Source: Gari tellinella (Eukaryota > Mollusca > Bivalvia > Cardiida > Psammobiidae). Taken from it: a DNA stretch of 64,000 bases. The notes under the pieces were generated by a model. The model saw only the letters and a list, made by a program, of their open reading frames with translations. It was not told the origin of the DNA and ran no database searches. The position numbers and the translations under genes were made by a program. The DNA lies in NCBI GenBank assembly GCA_922989275.2, contig OV277858.1, forward strand, positions 10,230,001 through 10,294,000. The letters are read 5' to 3'. This document shows, in pieces, positions 43,518 to 55,254 of this stretch (positions are counted from its first letter, which is position 1; the number at the start of each line of letters is the position of its first letter).

Positions 43518-45084
43518 TAGCTCACCTGGCACATTGTGCCAAGGTGAGCTATTTTGATCGTCCTGTGTCCGTCGTCGTCCGTTCGTCCGTCCGTCCGTCG
43601 TCCGTCCGTTGTCAACAATTTCTTAAAACGACATCTCCTCCTAAACTACCTGTCAGATTTTTACCAAACTTTGCAGGAATAATCCTTGGGTCAACCTCTA
43701 CCAAAATTGTTCAAAGAATTTGATTCCATGCAGAACTCTGGTTGCCATGGCAACCAATGTAAAATAAAAGTGAAAACTTTAAAAATCTTCTTCTCAATAA
43801 CCATAAGGCCTAGGGCTACCAAATATAGTATGTAGCATCATCTAGTAGACCTCTACAAAGATTGTTCAAATTTTGCTCCTGGGGTCGAAATTGACCCCGC
43901 CCAGGGGGTCACAAGTTTTACATAGGTTTATATAGTAAAAACTTAAAAATTCTTCTTCTCTGAAACCGAAAGGCTTAGAGCTGTGATATTTGGTATGTAG
44001 CATCATCTAGTGGACCTCTACAAAGATTGTTCAAATTTTGCTCCTAGGGTCAAAATTGACCCCGCCCTGGGGTTCACAAGTTTTACATAGGCTTATATAG
44101 TAAAAACTTAAACATTCTTCTTCTCTGAAACGGAAAGGCTTAGAGCTGTGATATTTGGTATGTAGCATCATCTAGTGGACCTCTATAAAGATTGTTAAAA
44201 TTTTGCTCCTAGGGTCAAAATTGACCCCGCCCTGGGGGTCACAAGTTTTACATAGGCTTATATAGTAAAAACTTAAAAATTCTTCTTCTCTGAAACTGAA
44301 AGGCTTAGAGCTGTGATAGTTGGTAAATAGCATCATCTAGTGAACCTCTATAAATATAAAGATTGTTCAAATTTTGCTCCTGGGGTCAAAATTGACCCCG
44401 CCCCGGGGGTCATAGGCTTATATGGTAAAAACTTAAAAATTCTTCTTCTCTGAAACCGAAAGGCTTAGAGCTGTGATATTTGGTATATAGCATCATCTAG
44501 TGGACCTCTGCAAAAATTGTTCAAATTTTGCTCCTAGGGTCATAATTAACCCTGTCCCTGGGGTCACAATTTTACATAGGCTTATATAGTAAAAACTTAA
44601 AAATTCTTCTGCTCTGAAACCGAAAGGCTTAGAGCTGTGATATTTGGTATGTAGCATCATCTAGTGGACCTCTACAAAGATAGTTAAAATTTTGCTCCTG
44701 GTGTCAAAATTGACCCCGCCCCGGGGGTCACAAGTTTTACATAGGCTTATATATATATATAGTAAAAACTTAAAAAATCTTCTTCTCCAAAACCGAAAGT
44801 CTTAGAGCTATATTTGGTATGTAGTATCATCTAGTGAACCTTTAAAGAGATTGTTCGAATTTGGACCTGCCCAGGGGTCACAATTTTTACAAACAAAAGT
44901 CATTCAAATTGAGTGATACCATTTAGTGTGGGGATAGTCACTTGTTTGATTTTATAATAGTTTAAGCGGAGCCAACAGCTACAAACAAATAGATCTTAAC
45001 AACATTTGTCTTAAAATGCCACATTGTCAAATGTATTGCTATGAGTCAGGTGAGCGATTTAGAGCCAATGTGGCTCTTGTTTAT
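43518..45084 (+). mobile_element. Complete HINE-like element, AGCTCACC family, 165 bp monomers
   Basis: The 5' hairpin AGCTCACCTGGCACA / TGTGCCAAGGTGAGCT leads into a GTCC/GTC tract (43566-43612), then seven or eight monomers with 'aggcttagagctgtgatatttgg' near 43971, 44136, 44301, 44461 and 44624 (period 160-165 bp). The 3' end has CAGGTGAGCG, hairpin AGAGCCAATGTGGCTCT and tail 'tgttta'. It is the best-preserved copy in the window. Confidence 0.9.
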
Positions 45085-45793
45085 ATATATGAGTCTGAGT
45101 GGAGAAACTAATTACTTATTTTAAGGGGTGGGAGGGTAATGGCCCATAATGCAGAGCTCTTTGTCTTACAGCTTTAATCTTTCATCAAAATAGTATTATA
45201 TTATTATCAATTTATGTCTCATCAACTTCTCAGAGTAATTGAAGTTCAATAAAGATTCCAAAAATCATAAGGTTTTCTATTTCAAATTTTATCATTTGGT
45301 ACGAATCAGCTTGGGATGAGGATGTTCCGGCCAAACGATTATAACAAAAATTTGCACACATTGCAAACAATCAAAATTAAAAGGTTGAAATTCTCGTAAT
45401 ATTGGGATTTTTTTTATATCAAACGGTTCTGTTTTAGGCAGAAAGCGTAATGTCTAAGGCAACGTGTAGCTCCAAATCCATCGGCATTTTTCGTCCATTA
45501 TCATGTTCGCTGTTTCAAACAACCAAGCACTATATTATTGTATATAAAGTTGAAAATAATTAAAACCTGATTACTTACCACGGTATTTTGTTCACTATTT
45601 GTAGGTACATGTATATAATTTCATGTGAAGCGCTTTTGAAAGCACAATTCCTGTGTGAAAAGAGCGCTATATAAATCTGGTATAATAATAATAATAATCA
45701 TCATCACATACATACACACACCTATGCGAGCTTGTTAAGGACTAAATCTTTTGTAGATCAGTCTCTTTGTCGTATCGTGTATGTCTGTCTTAA
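45085..45793. other. No recognised gene
   Basis: AT-rich sequence. 'cgcttttgaaagcacaattcctgtgtgaaaagagcgctatataaa' near 45632 precedes a TAA microsatellite (45684-45696) and resembles the 3' tail of a SINE or LINE; no body was identified. Confidence 0.4.
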
Positions 45794-46373
45794 CAGTCCC
45801 GGATTTACCGGGGGGGGGCACAGGGGGCACGTGCCCCCCCAGCTGAGCCGACTTTTTTTTTTTTTAACTTACTCTTATTAACTTCTGAGACACCACTAAG
45901 CTCTACGGTTCTACTGTATTGGCGTGTGCCCCTTATTTGGCCCCTACATTTTACTGTCTTGACACTGCGGGTGCCTTCTTTATTTAGATAACATTATAGC
46001 CCTGGGGCACATGTTTGGTAGTGGGAACAATACACCCTTACACTGGTTTAATCATGTTTTCTAAGCGCTTTGTTTTACAGCTATTTCAACCTAATAAGCG
46101 TTTTAGTGATTCGGATCACAGTTAACAGGTGCATCATGTTCCCTATTAGACCCTGGCAGCAGGAGTTTGGTTACTATGGAAATGAAAGTCTGGTTAAGTT
46201 CTTATAAGGAAAAATACAGATCACGCACTGTTACTGTCACCATGAAAAGCAAGTTGGGAAGAATAGATTCATTCCAAAACTGCAACCATCGCATCGTTTA
46301 CGATGAGAAAAGACAGTTACTTAACAGTTTACCCCATAGCCTGCCTTTAGTTGACAGGTGACTACTTAAAGCA

Positions 46374-46437
46374 GATTGAAAAGTAAAGCAGAATGTGCAT
46401 TCAGGCACATTCTGCTTTATTTCCAGCCTACTTTAAG
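46374..46437. repeat. Palindrome family C copy
   Basis: CTTAAAGCAGATTGAAA...CAGCCTACTTTAAG encloses AAAGCAGAATGTGCATTC / GGCACATTCTGCTTT. Confidence 0.85.
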
Positions 46438-46770
46438 TTACCATCTACAATTATACTAGGCTATAAATACAAAATGTATTTCTTACGGTAAATATTCGTG
46501 ACTGTCTAAATAAGAAATAATTTTTTCAGTGGATGAATAAATTAGAGGCGTATGTATGGGTTACTCCTTCAGAAGTCCTCGATCAGGGTCTACACTGTCT
46601 GTCATTATATAAAGTATTGTAAAAATCGTTTCTTAGTGTCACTGGAATTGTTCATTTGATGTTTTAACTCTTTCCTCCCTGAAACTTCAAATGGACAATC
46701 CCAGTTTCCATTTAAGTATAGTCCATTTCTGACCTTTAAGGGTTGTTTTTGTCAATGTTTTGCGATATGA

Positions 46771-46836
46771 CAAACAGTAAAGACCCAAATCAGAGGGCTC
46801 CGTAAGGAGCCCTCTGATCTTGGTGTTCACTGTTTG
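46771..46836. repeat. Palindrome family B, best copy
   Basis: CAAACAGT...AGACC and 'caaatcagagggctcc' pair with 'ggagccctctgatcttgg' and ACTGTTTG around GTAA. Degenerate relatives follow at about 46995-47090 and 47150-47205. Confidence 0.85.
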
Positions 46837-48809
46837 CATAGGACAAGTGCACTTTTCACATGTATACTGTTTGAAAAGGACGCCTAAATGCGGGACTAGG
46901 TTTCAAAGGGTTAAGGGAGAATGATTTAAGTTTGAATTAACTGTAAGTAAACTGCAGTGTACTAGTTACCAGAACTCTTGTCCTGTACGAGCAATGCTGA
47001 CCCAGACCAGAGGGTTTGTAAATGAACCCTCTTATCCCGATCTGCACTGAAACAGTGCATAAAGAGCTTCTGGGGCCTGCACTGTGTGTAATTTTGTAAT
47101 AAATTGAATATGTTAAAAGTTAAGTAGTGACTGGAAAACTTGTTCTGTACAAACAGCGAATATCCAGGTCAGAGGGCTCATAAACGCTCAGGTTCTGCAT
47201 TGTTGACGTTTTGTAATAAATTGTATAAAACAACCTTAAATAAAGTAAAACGTGGACGAGTCTTAATTGGAATTGTCAATGTAATGTTTGCGGGGAGAGT
47301 TAGTTTCAATGTGCACTATGTCATTTTGTGATATATTGTAAAAGTAGAACCTTGAATTTAATCATAAATAAGAGGGCATTGAAGGCATTGATACCGCTCA
47401 CCTGTTGTAATGAAGCCTGATAGGTATACCTTTGAGTTTCACCCAAAATCGAAGTTAAAAAGCTTAATCGAAACCCATCCCAATTTGTAAACAATATTGG
47501 AATACAACATATATTTTAGTATAATCGAGTACATCAAGGGCCGATGAACTGCGCATTGAGTGTACATGTTGTCGCAATTTTATTAACTTCCCCATGAGCT
47601 ATGCCCAATGACAGGGACAGTTTATACTATGAATATTAAACATGTAGTATCATTATCTCTGAACCACTTTTGGGGTTTCATAAAGGATATTTACATCATT
47701 CACTTGAAGTAAACTTTCTTCTGAGAATATTCTCAGAATGCCACCAGAATGCACCATTTTATTGTTAATTGCAAAAGATTTCACCATATTATGTACTGTT
47801 TTCAGCGCTGGTTTTGTCAAGTATCGTTACGAAAAGTTGCATCTTCTTTCTGTCTTATGAAACCACTTTTGGCATTTCATAAAGGATATTTCAATCGTTC
47901 TTTTGAAGTAAACTTTCTTCTATGAATGTTCTCAGATGCCACCAGAATTCACCGTTTTAAGGTTAATTTAAAAAAAAAACTGTATTATGTACTGTTTTCA
48001 GTGCTGGTTTTGTCAAGTATCGTTAAAAATGTTCATCTTCTTTCCGTCTTTTGAAACCACTTTTAGGGTTTTATTCAGGATATTTGAACCATTTTTTTTA
48101 AGTAAGCTTTCTTCTAGGAATGTGCTCAGAATGCCACCAGAATGCACCATTTTATTGTTAATTTCAAAACATTTCGTTGTATTATGAACTGTTTGCAGTT
48201 CTGGTTTTGTCAAGTATCGTTAAAAAATTGCATGCATCTTCTTTCTGTCTTATGACACCATTTTTGGGATTTCATAAAGGATATTTATATCATTCTTTTA
48301 AAGTAAACTTTCTTAGAAGATTGTTCTCAAATGCCACCAGAATGCACCATTTTAATGTTAATTTAAAAAAAGTTCCGGGGTTTTTTCCCTCTTTATGACG
48401 ATTGTAACTTCTTTCTGTCTTATAATACCACTTTTGTGGTGTTTGGATATTTACATCATTCTATTGATGTAAACTTTTTTCTTAGAATGCCCCCAGAATG
48501 TATCTTTTTGGTGTTAATTAAAAAAATGTCCGACCCTAAATTATAGTTGTCTGAGAATCGATTTTTCTTCTTCTCAAGTTTACGTTTAAATCTTCTTTCT
48601 GACTTATGAAACCACTTTTTTTTGGTGTTTCATAGGGATGTTTACATCATTCTAGAATGCCCTCAGCATGCACCATTTTGATGTTAATTTCAAAAATTTT
48701 CCGGGGGAGGTCACCCGTACCCCCCTTATGGGAGGGGTTCAACCCCTCCCATACCCTCCCCAAGTGTGCCCTACCACTCAGAATTTTCTGGATCCGGGCC
48801 TGGTCTTAA

Positions 48810-49729
48810 TATGTCTTTGACTTTTTTACCCTTTTTTCTTTCCGTGCTTTTATACACTCAAAGTTATCAAGGTTATTATTGTGTAATCGTTTTTGTATGC
48901 GACCGTTTCCTGGCCATATGACCATTTAATGTGTCGCGGTGCAGTAAAACTCAACTCAATTATTCAATCCAGTCAATTACTTACGTTTGGATAGAGTGAT
49001 TTTAACTAAACTTTGTTATTCTCAAGCTTATATGAAGACCTAGCTTGGGATTGTATTTCGTGTTCTAGGGTCAAGGTCACTGTTGCTGAGATTGACTGAT
49101 TTTGATCAAACTTTGTATTTAGCAAGTAAAATGAAGTATATATGAAAACCTAGCTTGAGATTGTATTTTAAGGTTCTCAGGTCAAGGTCACTGTTGTTGA
49201 AAATAGAAAAACCATATCGTTCAATAACGTAAGACTGAATAGACCAATTTGTGTTTTTTCAGACATTACTTGTCAAAATTGTGGTCATCTTGCTGTGTTG
49301 ATATACTTATGATACACTAGTAATTGCAAAAGTAGTCTGTTTATAAAATTATCTGATAAAACCCTGAAAACCTGGTTTTGCTGCTTTGACGAATTCCTTG
49401 TAACATAATTGTAACATACAGATAATTTGTTGAATGAACTATACAGTTATTTGACTGTAAAATGAGAACAATATTACACACCCAGCCAAGTTGGGACAAA
49501 AGTTATATACACACAATTTCAAATGAGAACATACACATATCCAAATGAGAACACACGCATTCCTCATTAAGAACATATTAACACTGTCAAATGAGAACAA
49601 TTGTACACATACACACATTCAAAGGGGGGCAATTAGTTTAATATTATGATCTATGATGTTTACTTGTATCAGTACTCCTGTTTAAAGACAGTCGTGTATT
49701 GTACAGGTAATATTCAATTAATATAGTAA
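48810..49729. repeat. HINE 3' fragments and GAGAACA repeats
   Basis: 48990-49205 contains two copies of 'gattttgatcaaactttgta', 'gcttatatgaagacctagcttg' and 'tcaaggtcactgttg', matching the 3' module of the element at 39222-41108. 49460-49640 is the reverse complement of the GTTCTCATTTG repeat at 33 kb ('aaatgagaacatacacatatcc'). Confidence 0.6.
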
Positions 49730-50200
49730 TGCCCCCAAAGGGATCAGGGGCGTATAGTAATCGCATTGTCTGTCTGCCGTCTGTCAGTCCGTCCTTCCAT
49801 CTGTCCCAATTTCGTGTCCGATCTGTAACTTCTTTATCTATGAATGGATTTCAATATAACTTGGTACAAATTTTCACCAGACAAATACAATGTATCACGT
49901 TCAACTCTCAATTTCAATGAGTCAAAGGTCAAGGTCACAGGGTTCATATACTTTGTCACAAATTTCATGTCCGGTCTGTAACTTCTTTATCTATGATTGG
50001 ATTTCAATATAACTTAACTAAATGTTCACCAGACAAAGACAATGTGTCGCATTTAACTCCCTGGTCCATGGGGTCAAAATTGACCCCGCCCCAGGGGTCA
50101 CAAGTTTTACATAGGCTTATATAGTAAAAACTTAAAAATTCTTCTTCTCTGAAACGGAAAGGCTTAGAGCTGTGATATTTGATATAACACACTTTGAATG
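49730..50200 (+). mobile_element. Chimeric HINE: ATGCCCC-type head fused to AGCTCACC-type monomer
   Basis: ATGCCCCCAAAGGGATCAGG, 'gtatagtaatcgcattgtctg' and two 150 bp monomers ('ctgtaacttctttatctatg') run to 'ctggtccatgg'. The sequence then becomes 'ggtcaaaattgaccccgccc', 'gtcacaagttttacataggc', 'tcttctctgaaacggaaagg' and 'cttagagctgtgatattt', an AGCTCACC monomer. The switch at about 50070 is within GGGTCAAA, a string shared by both parent monomers. Confidence 0.8.
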
Positions 50201-52613
50201 TTGGAAGGCGTTTTTCTCGAAACTGTAAAAATGTAGATAGCTCATTATAAGAATAAGGCGACGAATTGTCGTTAGAAATCATCCTTTCCGCGACATTTTT
50301 GACACAATATATGGCATATATAAAGTAATAAAGAGTTACATTTACGTGTTACATTATTTTCTAGTATATTGACTTTTCACAAATGCCGAAACTAAACATT
50401 GATTTATTCTTAAGGGTTCGCAAAGGCAATTAAATAAATTTGAAAGTGGTTGTAAACATACACGAGTTCTTTCAGGGTATCAACAGCAGACACAATTAAC
50501 CTTTAACCAGTATTTTAATCTACCACGTTGTATACAATTTGTCCCATGTCATTGACCATCAGCATGCTGAACACTATTAGTCTGCACATTTTCAATTAGC
50601 ATTTACACTAGCGTTAAAGTGGAACGCGATACATATATTGCATACTTATAAAAAAATTATTAAATCGGACAAAACACACATAAGAATAAATTTAGTCACG
50701 TTTAATCTCTAAATTTATCTCTTTAAATATTCTGTTCAGGGTTGATATAATGCCAAACTCACATTAATATCTCTATTGATAAATCGGCAAACGCTTTTGT
50801 ATATCTTTAAATGCACATGTGATAAATTATTTACAAATAATTTATGCTTTTCTGTGTCTTACCGTGAAAAAAGGAGTGATTATCACTCGATAATCTCACA
50901 GCTTAAAGTAGCGGGATTATCGTCGCGCATCCTTTTTTATGAATTGTCCCCGTAGGGCTCCCCAAGAATCGTAGTCAATCGTGTCTTACCGTTCAATTTC
51001 GGCAGCCCAATTTTTCGCTAACCACTAAACGGAAGAACACAAATCCTAGATCGAAAGAAACGACGTAATTCCGATGACGTCACATCAGTAAATTAGTGAC
51101 GTCATTGTACGGGAAACTGTTTCGAAAATGTGTTCGATATAAAACTCGGGGATCAATACGGGGTCAATAATGTACTTTCGCTTTCAATTGTCGAACATTT
51201 TTCTTTTACAAAGTGGCTTTAAGGCATAAATAAGTAGAATAACTGTATTTGTTCCGTGTAATATTGAATTTAATCCTTTTCGTGAACATCAGACTGTTAT
51301 ATTTTCCATCATGGCTTCGCCCCTCGTGAAACTATAACGTGTGATGTTCACTCAATGGATTAAAGTTCGGTCTTACACCGAAAAAAACAGTTATACTCTA
51401 TATACTTTTCAGTTAGTTTTGTAAAATTTGTACCACAAATTTAGCCCAAGGCTATATGCATACAGTAGTCCAACAGATGTGGTTATGGGAATAATACCTT
51501 TTATAGGATTAAACTTATATTTATAGTAAGGACATAACAAGTATACATCCATATAAACTATAATAGTGTGGCATATTATGTAAAATTGGTACTCACGCAG
51601 ACGAAAGGTTGAAATGAAAAGTCTGTTGTTCTCAGAATAATGGATACATATTAAATAATTAAGCAGTGGTCTTTTTTCACAAGATCTGGATTAGATTCCA
51701 CCTGTGAGATGCAATTGGTGGCTTGATTCTGCATTGTTTGAACAATTGCATTCCTAAAAGCCGTCGAATAGAAGCATTCATAAATATTTCATACCGCGAT
51801 TATAATACTCTATGCAGAGTAGTGATGATGAGATCCAATAGTGAAACAGACTATAATTGTAGCCGTCATTTAGCAGCGACTTTTCGTCATCCGTATTTAT
51901 GACGTATGATAATGACATCACAACGTGCCTGTTTACAACATTGAATGTACACTTAGGCATGAGTAAATTGATACCAAACCAAATTTATTATAGAGAGTTC
52001 TGTACCAACTCAGCGTTTTTGGCACTATTAGAAAAAAATGTATGCAACTAGATCTAGATCTATATGCAAGCTGTTGAGTTCATTCTTTTTCTATAGAGAA
52101 CATTGAGAATATCAGATGCAAACTTGTAAAATGTTGGCATGGAGAACAAAGTTTAATCTAAATCTATGTGATATTTAGACTAATAGAGTCTGGCAATTGT
52201 CGGTATGTATAGAGATTCATGAACCGCTCGTCTTTAATAGAAATGACAGCATTTAGACCATACGTCAGGACAGTTAATATCGATGGTCTTAATTTTTATC
52301 AATGAGAAAATTCAGCTGCTTTGGTTGGCCATCAATTCTCATTTCCATAGTCCCAATAGATCTAGATCTAGATTTCTATTTAAAATTGTCGTAGCTAGGT
52401 CTCAATTGCCTAGAGAAATTCGAAAAAGAAATTTTATCTAGTTTACACAGTGTGCAAATACGAACACATTTGTTTGAATTATAGATCTATCTAAATCCCA
52501 ACAGATCTACATGAATCATCATGAGTGGATAAAATAGAAATATTGAAACAATATTATGTTCCTATTAGGTTTATATCGCAATGTTAGAATGTTATCATAA
52601 AAAAATGTGTAAC
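50201..52613. other. Long unrecognised stretch; CRE-like sites, small foldback
   Basis: No gene. A small foldback lies at 50868-50938 ('aaaaggagtgattatcactcg', 'gataatc' / 'gattatc', 'catccttttt'). Two TGACGTCA palindromes lie at about 51075-51082 and 51097-51104 in otherwise single-copy-looking sequence. TAGATCTAGATCTA occurs at 52049-52062 and 52357-52370. Confidence 0.4.
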
Positions 52614-52684
52614 TGATGAGATTCGAACCAGGAACCCTAGTCTCAAAGTGAAGTCAACGTTAAACCGACTGCTCCATTACCGCG
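52614..52684 (-). pseudogene. tRNA-like sequence (pseudogene or SINE head)
   Basis: On the minus strand TGGAGCAGTCGG is a box A match and GGTTCGAATCTC a box B match, about 35 bp apart. The acceptor and anticodon stems do not pair well, so no functional tRNA is called. No poly-A or SINE body was identified. Confidence 0.55.
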
Positions 52685-53984
52685 ATTACAGCATCAAGTT
52701 TCATGTTTAGATCTTGATCTACGTATATTCTGCTGGAATTTTCAAATCTATATTTCTGCATAATAGATCTACATATCTCTGATTTCCAGATTTCGGCACT
52801 AGATTTTATTGTAGATCTAGATCTAGATGTACATAGAATTTGAAATACATATTCACACACACATTCGTAATCTAAACAGACACATATCAGCCTATATCAG
52901 GTCCGTAGGGGTTGGGGCATTTGGGGGAGTGGAGCGGGTTTCACAATAATTTTGCCAATAATAGATCATTTTTTGTTTATTAGTACTAGATAGACGCTAC
53001 AATACGCATTTCCGACGTTGTGTGTTTCTCTCACAAATTTAAGTTGACAACCAAGACATCCCCCGAAAAGAAAAAGAAAAAAAAGAAAGTCAGTAGGCTA
53101 TTTAAAAGACAAAATAATGAGTGGATCCGCCACTGAATGATAAGTGTGCCCCGAGTCGCGTTTTCCTTCCTATGTGCCTGCAAATATTTTAGTTAAAAAG
53201 TGATAACATTTTAAGAATGATCTAGATCCATATGATGACTAACCTGGTCAAAGTCATTTATTTGCATGTGCAGCAAATTATACAAATTAATGGCTATTAA
53301 TCAACATTCATTTCTCTAGGTCTATAAATCGTCAACGTAAATGAATCTAAAAATATGATAATCTAGAATAAGAAGTTAACCTTATTTAAAGGTTTATACC
53401 AATTACATTCCGTTTAGGTTGATAAACATTGCTCCGATGTGTTTTTAAACAAATATGGCGGCATACATAAACATAACACGTGGCTGGCTAAATATCTCTT
53501 TAAAACCATTCGGTTTTGTTCCGTAAAATCTTTATCAATTGATTGTAGCAATACGATTTCTTACCTTAAAATCACTATCCATTTGTCATTGCACAAGCTA
53601 AAGTTAGAGATCAAATTATTTGTAAACACACCTACTTCCTGGTTGACGGTGGGAAAAGGTTTCTAAATACATGACGTCAACTTTAATCGATCATTACGTC
53701 ATTGTGTACGCGATGTAGCTAATACAGGTTTTGTCATGGAACGGCTCATATATACTTTATACTCGGTAAACACTTGGGTCGCCAATGCATACTAGGTTCG
53801 TAATGTTGTGTCCAACGTGGTTAATTGGGTCCTTCAAGTCGACTAGCGGGTCTAGACCAAACAAATCATATACCCATTTGTTGCATATTAATTTCATTGA
53901 AAACTGTATTTAAACAAATTCCTGCTTCCCGTCTACCTTGAACCTCACTTGTTTGGTCTATACAACCCACACACTCCATGAATA
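52685..53984. other. Unrecognised, AGATCT-rich at left
   Basis: TAGATCTAGATCTAGA at 52812-52827 and several single AGATCT sites. 'atgacgtcaactttaatcgatcattacgtcat' at 53671-53702 is a partial palindrome. No gene is supported. Confidence 0.4.
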
Positions 53985-54977
53985 CCGTATAAGTGTTTTT
54001 TTACGCGAGACGCAAGTTTAGCAATTATACCGTAATTGAATTTTAGCGTGCTCATTTTTCGCGTAAACGTATTTAAAATCTATTTTTCACGGATATGATA
54101 TTAAAGTCTATTTTATTTTATCGTTCTGGGTTGTATCTTATCAATAAATCCTCAAAAGTAAGTGGCGCATTCAAAACTAAGAGAAGTAACTATTTTAACG
54201 GCATAGGCTATCTATCATTCCTTCATAAAGTATATGGCGCATTTGTTTACAATATGATCAAGTGCAATTTCCGTCTTTTGATCTAATCCGTTAATGAACT
54301 AGCGACAGAAGCTCACACTAGATCCAGAAGAGACATCGTGTATATCGATGTTTCTCAAGAATAAAATATTTGGCTTTTTCACACTCGATTTACCTGTATA
54401 TATATGTACGTGTAAACAAAGGAGAAACGCTGTCTTTTTATGGCAAGCAGACGAGCTGTCATTCACGAGTGAATTACATATGTCAAACTGTGAAGCGATT
54501 AACCCTTTGTCTACTGATCACAATTTGATTTGCACTTGCAAATAGTTTGAGTAGGTAACAATACCTGTGGACACTCGATTAAAATACAAGAACATTATTG
54601 TGTTTTTCATAGCCGTATCTCTATTACGTAAACAAGCATGTCGTCCGAAATAAGAACGCGGGAACTTAATAATGGCGTTTTGTTTTATGAAATAAGCCAA
54701 GTTCTTTTTTTTATTTTGTTTTTTAATTCTGATTCAGCACAGAACAGCCTTGTGATTAATCTGGAACTAGACTGTCAGGCTATGCATTCATACCTGTATT
54801 TCTACATAGTACAATGTGAATAGATTTTTAGACGACAAACAACGTCGAGTGGACTTTGCTGCCGAAAATGAAATAAAGAAAGTTATGAATATTTGGCGGA
54901 TTATATTTACGCGAGTTTGATACACACGCGAAAATAGCGAAAATGTCCTTCTCGCGAAAGAAAACACACTTATACGG
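53985..54977. mobile_element. 1.0 kb TA-flanked MITE (CCGTATAAGTG termini)
   Basis: CCGTATAAGTG at the left matches the inverse of CACTTATACGG at the right. TA flanks at 53983-53984 and 54978-54979. The subterminal 100 bp on both sides carry 'tttacgcgag', 'ttttcgcg' and 'cgcgaaaa' motifs in opposite orientation. ORFs inside show no transposase motifs. Confidence 0.8.
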
Positions 54978-55250
54978 TATATACACCTGACTGTTGGGTC
55001 TGCATGTGTATCCAACAGTTGGTGAAAATTGAACGCTGCACATACGGTATAGTCAATATGTTGAGAAACATGTGAAATAAAACCATATGTAGCATATGTG
55101 AGGGGCCCAACACAAGGACACTCTGTGACCAGTGGAAATATGTGGACCAAATAATACTGGATGGCTGCAGAACCAAATAATTTACCAAGTTTGATTATCT
55201 ATGCATACATATTTATGTTTAAATACATATATTTACGCACACAAATTGTC
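54978..55250. other. Nothing recognised
   Basis: A short stretch between the MITE and the minisatellite, with no gene motif. A 120-codon minus frame (54788-55150) crosses the MITE end and is not convincing. Confidence 0.4.
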
Positions 55251-55254
55251 ATTC

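Larger units (their letters stand above)
45794..48802 (+). mobile_element. 3.0 kb TIR transposon with internal tandem array
   Basis: The left end CAGTCCCGGATTTACC and right end TTCTGGATCCGGGCCTG are imperfect inverse copies. GTCTTAA flanks both (45787-45793 and 48803-48809). Near the left end is 'gggggcacgtgccccccc'. The right part has at least five monomers of about 190-200 bp ('ttctgtcttatgaaaccactttt', 'ttcataaaggatattt', 'agaatgccaccagaatgcaccatttta'). Families B and C palindromes occupy 46374-47210. Non-autonomous; superfamily uncertain. Confidence 0.7.

Noticed and set aside
52614..52684. Functional tRNA on the minus strand
   Set aside because: Box A and box B are good, but acceptor and anticodon stems do not pair.
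54788..55188. Overlapping minus-strand ORFs of 71-120 codons
   Set aside because: They span the right end of the 53985-54977 MITE, show no motif and disagree in frame.
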